From Secundilactobacillus oryzae JCM 18671 (GTDB taxonomy: Bacteria; Bacillota; Bacilli; Lactobacillales; Lactobacillaceae): a stretch of DNA of 64,000 nt. Positions within the stretch are counted from its first letter, which is position 1. Every line of letters starts with the position of its first letter. A program made the translations under genes and the position numbers. Shown one piece after another: positions 59,650 to 64,000 of the stretch. The notes beneath the pieces are model-generated. The model saw only the letters and a program-made list of their open reading frames with translations. It had not been told where the DNA came from and ran no database searches. The DNA is taken from positions 1 through 64,000 of the forward strand of contig NZ_BBJM01000005.1 of assembly GCF_000740055.1 (NCBI RefSeq), in the 5' to 3' direction.

Positions 59650-60906
59650 TTAGTTTTGTCTTAGTTGTTGAATCAGTTTTTTGGCATCCGTTAAATCGGG
59701 ATGAGGTAGTTCACGCAGCCTAGTGACCACTTCAGCCACCTCGTTATGCGTCGCTCCCGCCGTTCGAGCCAATGATTTCAGCTGAAGCGCCATGTGGCCT
59801 TTTTGAATACCATCCGTAACGAGTGCTTTTAGCGCGGCCAAATTTTGCGCTAAGCCGACACTAGCTACAATCGCCATTAAGTCACGAGCCGTTTTAACGT
59901 CCGCAATTTTTTGATTAATGGCTACCTGAGGCAAAACCCGTGTTGCGCCACCAATTACAGCCACTGGCAAAGGCAAAGTGAGCTGGCCAACTAGTCGATC
60001 TGCTTGGATTGTCCAACTACTCAAGGGTTGATATCGACCAGATTGGCTGGCATACGCGTGTGCGCCACTTTCAATGGCCCGCCAATCATTTCCCATCGCC
60101 ATCACAACGGCATCAACCCCGTTCATGATGCCCTTATTATGCGTCGTTGCCCGATACGGGTCAAGCTTAGCTACCATTCCCGCTTGAACGATTCGTTCAG
60201 CCACTTGTTTGCCGTCAAACTGTTCGGTGGCAAGCGTCGCAAAATCTAGCGTTACTTTTGCCGTAGTCAGGCTTTCGGTCGCCAAATTAGACAAAATACT
60301 CATAACGACCGTCACATCTAATTCAGTTTCAATTTTCTCGGCAACAGCTTCAAGCATGCTATCCAGCGTATTAGCTCCCATGGCCTCACCCACGTCTGCT
60401 ACCAAATCAACGGACACGTAGCCTTGCTCAAGTGCACGGACTCGAAGCTCAGTTGCACCACGACCATGCTTGAGTACTGAGGGGTGAGCAGCATTGGCAA
60501 TTGCACATAACTCAACTTGATGCGCAGTAATCCACCGTTCAATTTCCTCCACATTCGCAATGTCCTGTAGTAAAATCTGGCCAATCATTTCTCGATTTAA
60601 AATAGTCACCTGGAAGCCTCCCGAAAGGCCAGCCATTCGGGCACCATTACTCGCTGCTGCAATGACTGAGGGTTCCTCCGTAACCATTGGCACATGGTGA
60701 AGTTTACCATCAATCAAGAAGTTTGGCGCAAGTCCCTGGGGCAAGTGAAAATCGGTCACGTAGTTTTCAATTAGGTCAGCCGTATCAGCGGACTGACTCT
60801 GCTGCATTTCAGTAACTTCTTGATCCGTCAGCTGCATCACCGTTTCAAGCTTTTCCAACCGGTCTGCATCCGTTAAACGGTAAAAGTGATCTAAGCGTTC
60901 TGTCAT
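59650..60906 (-). CDS. mvaA: Hydroxymethylglutaryl-CoA reductase, class II
   Basis: Converts HMG-CoA to mevalonate, feeding the mevalonate pathway for undecaprenyl phosphate. About 418 residues; segments such as AAASNGARMAGLSGGF and DVGEAMGANTLDSMLEA mark the class II (Pseudomonas-type) enzymes that serve biosynthesis in Firmicutes. ATG 60906 with GGAGG five bases upstream is preferred over the longer TTG reading from 60918. Confidence 0.96.
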   Translation of the reverse strand: MTERLDHFYRLTDADRLEKLETVMQLTDQEVTEMQQSQSADTADLIENYVTDFHLPQGLAPNFLIDGKLHHVPMVTEEPSVIAAASNGARMAGLSGGFQVTILNREMIGQILLQDIANVEEIERWITAHQVELCAIANAAHPSVLKHGRGATELRVRALEQGYVSVDLVADVGEAMGANTLDSMLEAVAEKIETELDVTVVMSILSNLATESLTTAKVTLDFATLATEQFDGKQVAERIVQAGMVAKLDPYRATTHNKGIMNGVDAVVMAMGNDWRAIESGAHAYASQSGRYQPLSSWTIQADRLVGQLTLPLPVAVIGGATRVLPQVAINQKIADVKTARDLMAIVASVGLAQNLAALKALVTDGIQKGHMALQLKSLARTAGATHNEVAEVVTRLRELPHPDLTDAKKLIQQLRQN

Positions 60907-61053
60907 GACGACCTCCAAACCTTTCTTTGTCTTCTATAGTTTATTACAATTTAACGATTTCGTCTGCGATTTCATTTTATTTGTAAGCGAATTGGTCGCG
61001 TCTCAATCTGATATCTGATACACTGTGGTTAATCTACAGAAGGAGGCAACATC

Positions 61054-61521
61054 ATGACTGAACAGAATCTTCAGACACAGAATCAGTTGAACCAGCTTAT
61101 CGCGGATATTTCCACGTTAGGTGTCATTGTTCACCAGACACACTGGTATATGCGAGGACCTGAATTTTTCAAACTCCATCCAAAAATGGATGACTTCTTA
61201 GATGACCTAAACGACCAATTAGACGAAATTGCAGAGCGCTTAATTGCAATTGGTGGCGCTCCCTACTCAACGACCCAAGAATTCATTGACCATACTGAGC
61301 TGACAGAATCACCAGGCGATTGGCATATTCCGCTACCTGAGCGTATGGCTCATTTAGTTGATGGCTACCGTTACTTAGCAAATGAATTCCAAAAAGCAAT
61401 TGAAATTACCGATGAGGAACATGATTTACCAACTCAAGATATTATCAACGGGTTCAAATCTGACACCGATAAAAAAATCTGGATGCTCCAGGCCTTCTTA
61501 GACAAAGGACCACTCGACTAG
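61054..61521 (+). CDS. dps: Dps-family ferritin-like protein
   Basis: A 155-residue four-helix ferritin-like protein of the Dps/MrgA type, which oxidises and stores iron with peroxide and protects DNA. The ferroxidase ligands are visible in VHQTHWYMRGPEFFKLHPKMDDF and in the DEIAERLIAIGG helix. ATG 61054 has AAGGAGG upstream. It is monocistronic; a PerR box was looked for upstream but not clearly found. Confidence 0.93.
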   Translation: MTEQNLQTQNQLNQLIADISTLGVIVHQTHWYMRGPEFFKLHPKMDDFLDDLNDQLDEIAERLIAIGGAPYSTTQEFIDHTELTESPGDWHIPLPERMAHLVDGYRYLANEFQKAIEITDEEHDLPTQDIINGFKSDTDKKIWMLQAFLDKGPLD

Positions 61522-61531
61522 CAGCCAAAGT

Positions 61532-61572
61532 AAAACGCTCGACCTTCCATTACAGAAGGTCGGGCGTTTTTA
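61532..61572. terminator. Bidirectional terminator between dps and ppx
   Basis: AAAACGCTCGACCTTC pairs with GAAGGTCGGGCGTTTT, serving convergent genes. Confidence 0.9.
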
Positions 61573-62505
61573 TTATTTATGTCGTTTTTCAATGAACTCA
61601 CTGATGATGCCTTCACGAACACCACTCTCGGAAAAAATGACTCGATCAGAATCAAGTAATTGTAAGAGAGTAACAAGCGGTAACACACCACCAATGATAA
61701 TGTCAGCTCGTCCAGATTCCAAACCAGAAATCCGTTTCCGAGTCGCCAGATTCACCTTAATCAATGATTCAAATAGTTGATAAATGGTGTCGGTCTTGAG
61801 CTGGTAGCCGTGAATGTCCTCCACATGCAAGTACTGCTGCTGTTTTCGACTGATGCGCGCTAAAGTGCGATTTGCACCACCTAGGAGCACTAATGGCTTA
61901 TGAATTGCATCTTTCAACCACCAAACATCCCGGAGCCGTTTACTCAAATAAACTTGAGCGGTAAACAAGTCTTCAGCTGCAATCCAGTCGTTTAAATGAA
62001 ATTGCTCAGAGAGATTAACGGCTCCAAAAGGCAGACTAATTAAATGCGTCTGCTCCCCTTTTTCGACATTGATAAGTTCACAACTGGCCCCACCAATATC
62101 AACAATTAAGCAGTCTTCAATTTGTAGGCGACTAGCTACCCCCAAATAATCGTAATACGCTTCTTCATCCCCGCTTAAAATGCGTAGGTCGATGCCGACC
62201 TCTTCGCTAACGCGTTGAACAAAGTCACGCTGGTTACTAGCCTGGCGAACAGCGGCGGTTGTAATGCCCATGACCGTCACGTTGTTCAACGACTCATAAT
62301 GCGGCCGGAACGATTGCATCGCCTCAATCGTACGGTTCATGGCCGCTGGTTGGAGTGTCTTAACTTTGCCGGTCCCCATACCTTGGGATAAGCGACTATC
62401 ACGCTTAGTTCGATAAACCTCTCGATACTTCCCGTCTGGCTGAATCTCAATAATCGCCATCCGGACCGAATTGGAACCTAAATCAACAATTACTAAGTTT
62501 TGCAT
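61573..62505 (-). CDS. Ppx/GppA-family phosphatase
   Basis: A 310-residue ASKHA-fold protein; DLGSNSVRMAI (residues 8-18) and DIGGASCELI (about 147-156) are the nucleotide or phosphate loops. Such proteins degrade polyphosphate or pppGpp; the short form lacks the extra C-terminal domains of E. coli enzymes, so which activity applies is open. ATG 62505 has GGGAGG eight bases upstream; the GTG just before it is not needed. Confidence 0.9.
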   Translation of the reverse strand: MQNLVIVDLGSNSVRMAIIEIQPDGKYREVYRTKRDSRLSQGMGTGKVKTLQPAAMNRTIEAMQSFRPHYESLNNVTVMGITTAAVRQASNQRDFVQRVSEEVGIDLRILSGDEEAYYDYLGVASRLQIEDCLIVDIGGASCELINVEKGEQTHLISLPFGAVNLSEQFHLNDWIAAEDLFTAQVYLSKRLRDVWWLKDAIHKPLVLLGGANRTLARISRKQQQYLHVEDIHGYQLKTDTIYQLFESLIKVNLATRKRISGLESGRADIIIGGVLPLVTLLQLLDSDRVIFSESGVREGIISEFIEKRHK

Positions 62506-62526
62506 CACCGGTTCCTCCCATCCGTT

Positions 62527-63543
62527 TTACCCGAAATAGTTGATTCCCATTGCGTCTTGAACTTCTTTTAGCGTTTGGTTAGCCACAGCGTTCGCCTTTT
62601 CACTACCGGCTTTTAAGATAGCATAAACGCTATCAATATCTTTTTCAAAAGCTTCCCGGCGCTCACGAATTGGTGCCAATTCTGCTTGTAGGACCTCATT
62701 TAAGTAACGCTTAATTTTGACGTCACCAAGGCCACCGTGTTGGTATTGGGCCTTCAAGTCAGCCACTTTTTCCTTATCTGAATCAAAGATATCCAAGTAA
62801 GTAAAGACCACGTTACCTTCAACCTTACCAGGATCCTCAACGTGAATATGATCAGGATCGGTATACATTGACATGACCTTTTTCAAAATCGTATCGGCAT
62901 CGTCGGCCAGATAAATGGCATTGTTGAGTGACTTACTCATTTTGGCGTTACCGTCTAATCCTGGGATACGGCCTAGACCCTTAGGTGGAAAATAACCTTC
63001 TGGTTCCACAAGGATTTCCTTCCCATAAATGGAATTAAAACTACGAGCGATTTCACGTGTTTGCTCAAGCATTGGCTCTTGATCCTCACCGACTGGTACT
63101 GTTGTAGCCTTAAAGGCTGTGATGTCCGCTGCCTGACTCACTGGATAGATAAAGAATCCGGCTGGCACACTTTGACCAAACTTCTTTTGTTGAATTTCTG
63201 ATTTGACCGTTGGGTTCCGGTTCAAACGGGAAACCGTAACAAGGTTCAAATAGTGCATCGTCAATTCACTTAATGCTGGAATTTGTGATTGTACTAAGAT
63301 AGTTGATTTTTCGGGATCAATCCCCACAGCTAAATAATCCAAAGCAACTTGGATAAGACTGTTCCGAATCTTTTCTGGGTCACGGGCGTTGTCGGTTAAG
63401 GCCTGTTGATCCGCAATCATAATGAAGGAATCGTACTCACCTGAATTTTGTAACTTAACCCGGTTTTGTAATGAACCAACGTAATGCCCAATGTGCAGCT
63501 TACCTGTTGGGCGATCGCCTGTTAAAATAATTTTCTTTGTCAT
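62527..63543 (-). CDS. trpS: Tryptophan--tRNA ligase
   Basis: Class Ic synthetase of 338 residues; the HIGH-like motif is in [13 protein letters not shown] (residues 12-24) and KMSKS is present (about 203-207). It is controlled by a T-box with TGG specifier (63565-63764). ATG at 63543 has AAAGGA upstream. Confidence 0.98.
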   Translation of the reverse strand: MTKKIILTGDRPTGKLHIGHYVGSLQNRVKLQNSGEYDSFIMIADQQALTDNARDPEKIRNSLIQVALDYLAVGIDPEKSTILVQSQIPALSELTMHYLNLVTVSRLNRNPTVKSEIQQKKFGQSVPAGFFIYPVSQAADITAFKATTVPVGEDQEPMLEQTREIARSFNSIYGKEILVEPEGYFPPKGLGRIPGLDGNAKMSKSLNNAIYLADDADTILKKVMSMYTDPDHIHVEDPGKVEGNVVFTYLDIFDSDKEKVADLKAQYQHGGLGDVKIKRYLNEVLQAELAPIRERREAFEKDIDSVYAILKAGSEKANAVANQTLKEVQDAMGINYFG

Positions 63544-63564
63544 TCGTTTCCATCCTTTCGATAC

Positions 63565-63764
63565 AAAAAGCGCCCTATTGCTTTCACAATAGGACGCTTC
63601 TGCGCGGTACCACCTAAATTGCAGTTTTCACTGCCACTCTGCGATAAGGGTGCTACCCATTCATTCAGTCTCTAGCGTCCAATTCGAAGGTTTACGTTGC
63701 CTTTCACCAGTGGCAACTCTCTGTCGGAACCCTCTACTCATCACTAGGTTTCAATCTAATTAAT
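63565..63764 (-). promoter_or_regulatory. T-box leader of trpS
   Basis: The minus strand has the core AGGTGGTACCGCGCA (63602-63616) and a terminator (AAGCGTCCTATTG with CAATAGGGCGCTT, 63565-63600). The specifier region reads CGAAT-TGG-A, that is Trp. Uncharged tRNA-Trp is predicted to antiterminate and raise trpS expression. Confidence 0.93.
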
Positions 63765-63770
63765 GATTCC

Positions 63771-63799
63771 ATTTTAAAGGTTTGAGTAAGCCCTGTCAA
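63771..63799 (-). promoter_or_regulatory. Promoter of trpS T-box transcript
   Basis: On the minus strand, TTGACA (63794-63799) and TAAAAT (63771-63776) have a 17-base spacer; the start is near 63764. Confidence 0.85.
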
Positions 63800-63816
63800 A
63801 AAATGCTTCAGTTTAA

Positions 63817-63845
63817 TTGACATCTTGTGCGCCAGCAACTAAAAT
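63817..63845 (+). promoter_or_regulatory. Promoter of helD
   Basis: TTGACA (63817-63822) and TAAAAT (63840-63845) with a 17-base spacer, back to back with the trpS promoter. Confidence 0.85.
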
Positions 63846-63888
63846 TGTCAAAGCTTATGACGTTCAGGTAAGAAAGAGAGGTCCCCAT

Positions 63889-64000
63889 TTGGCAGAATCC
63901 GAAAAACAAATTGAACAAAAACGGGTAGACAAAGTGGTTCAAGAAATTAGCGACCATATTCACCGGGTTGCCACGGACTATACTGAAGCCCGCGCCGAAA
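63889..64000 (+). CDS. helD: RNA polymerase recycling helicase HelD, N-terminal fragment
   Basis: Runs off the right edge, so only 37 codons are visible. TTG 63889 has GAGAGG seven bases upstream and starts LAESEKQIEQKRVDKVV, followed by further charged helical sequence. This fits the N-terminal coiled coil of Lactobacillaceae HelD-type UvrD-like helicases, which strip stalled RNA polymerase from DNA. The assignment rests on this short stretch. Confidence 0.65.
   Translation, partial: MAESEKQIEQKRVDKVVQEISDHIHRVATDYTEARAE

Overview
This window is a chromosomal housekeeping segment from a low-GC Gram-positive of the family Lactobacillaceae. The evidence is the gene order (lysS-dusB-hslO, ftsH-hpt-tilS, divIC, mfd, pth; metG-tatD-rnmV-rsmA-veg-ispE-purR-glmU-prs), an L-lactate dehydrogenase beginning with TTG, T-box leaders, strong AGGAGG ribosome binding sites, many TTG/GTG starts and many extended -10 promoters. 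The genus cannot be fixed from the window; a heterofermentative lactobacillus is a guess. No CRISPR array, insertion sequence, prophage or tRNA gene was found.

Layout. 1-260: tandem promoters pointing left, with a conserved pre-rRNA-like leader, so an rRNA operon probably lies just outside the left edge. 292-15301 (minus): translation, proteostasis and cell-envelope genes in four terminator-bounded units: pth-mfd-flippase-rqcP, divIC-yabR, tilS-hpt-ftsH and hslO-dusB-lysS. 15.5-18.0 kb (plus): ldh and an L,D-transpeptidase. 18.1-19.5 kb: a methionine-synthase-like pseudogene with two in-frame stops behind an apparently intact methionine T-box. 19.5-29.4 kb: a Na+/H+ antiporter, a c-di-AMP-binding-type CBS protein, acpS-alr-mazEF, the RNA helicase cshA, murF, lemA-htpX and a small tyrosine phosphatase. 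29.4-36.8 kb: sortase, an MFS exporter, rpmE2, a MurA whose catalytic Cys is Asp, pyrG with a CTP-sensing attenuator, rpoE, and DUF1934 and VOC proteins. 36.8-40.1 kb (plus): a structured leader RNA followed by lipL, an HD-domain hydrolase and a HAD phosphatase. 40.2-50.9 kb: a short UvrA paralogue, an amino-acid permease behind a Phe-codon leader peptide, prs, glmU, purR and a Zn/Mn ABC importer. 51-56.6 kb: the ispE-veg-rsmA-rnmV-tatD-metG cluster. 56.7-64 kb: DUF72, sirtuin, an HExxH protein, HMG-CoA reductase, Dps, Ppx/GppA, trpS with a T-box, and the start of helD.

How the genes work together. Much of the content supplies cell-wall precursors and wall assembly (glmU, murA, alr, murF, a lipid-II-flippase-like protein, L,D-transpeptidase, sortase), nucleotides (prs, pyrG, hpt, purR), isoprenoid precursors (mvaA, ispE) and ribosome/tRNA maturation (rsmA, rnmV, dusB, tilS, pth, three aminoacyl-tRNA synthetases).

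The most noteworthy signals are regulatory RNAs: a candidate ribosome-mediated phenylalanine attenuator (about 44336-44551), an unexplained switch-like 5' leader before lipL (about 36900-37119), a conserved-type pyrG attenuator and two T-boxes, one guarding a dead gene. Also notable are a MazE-like antitoxin with no DNA-binding domain and the Cys-to-Asp MurA.
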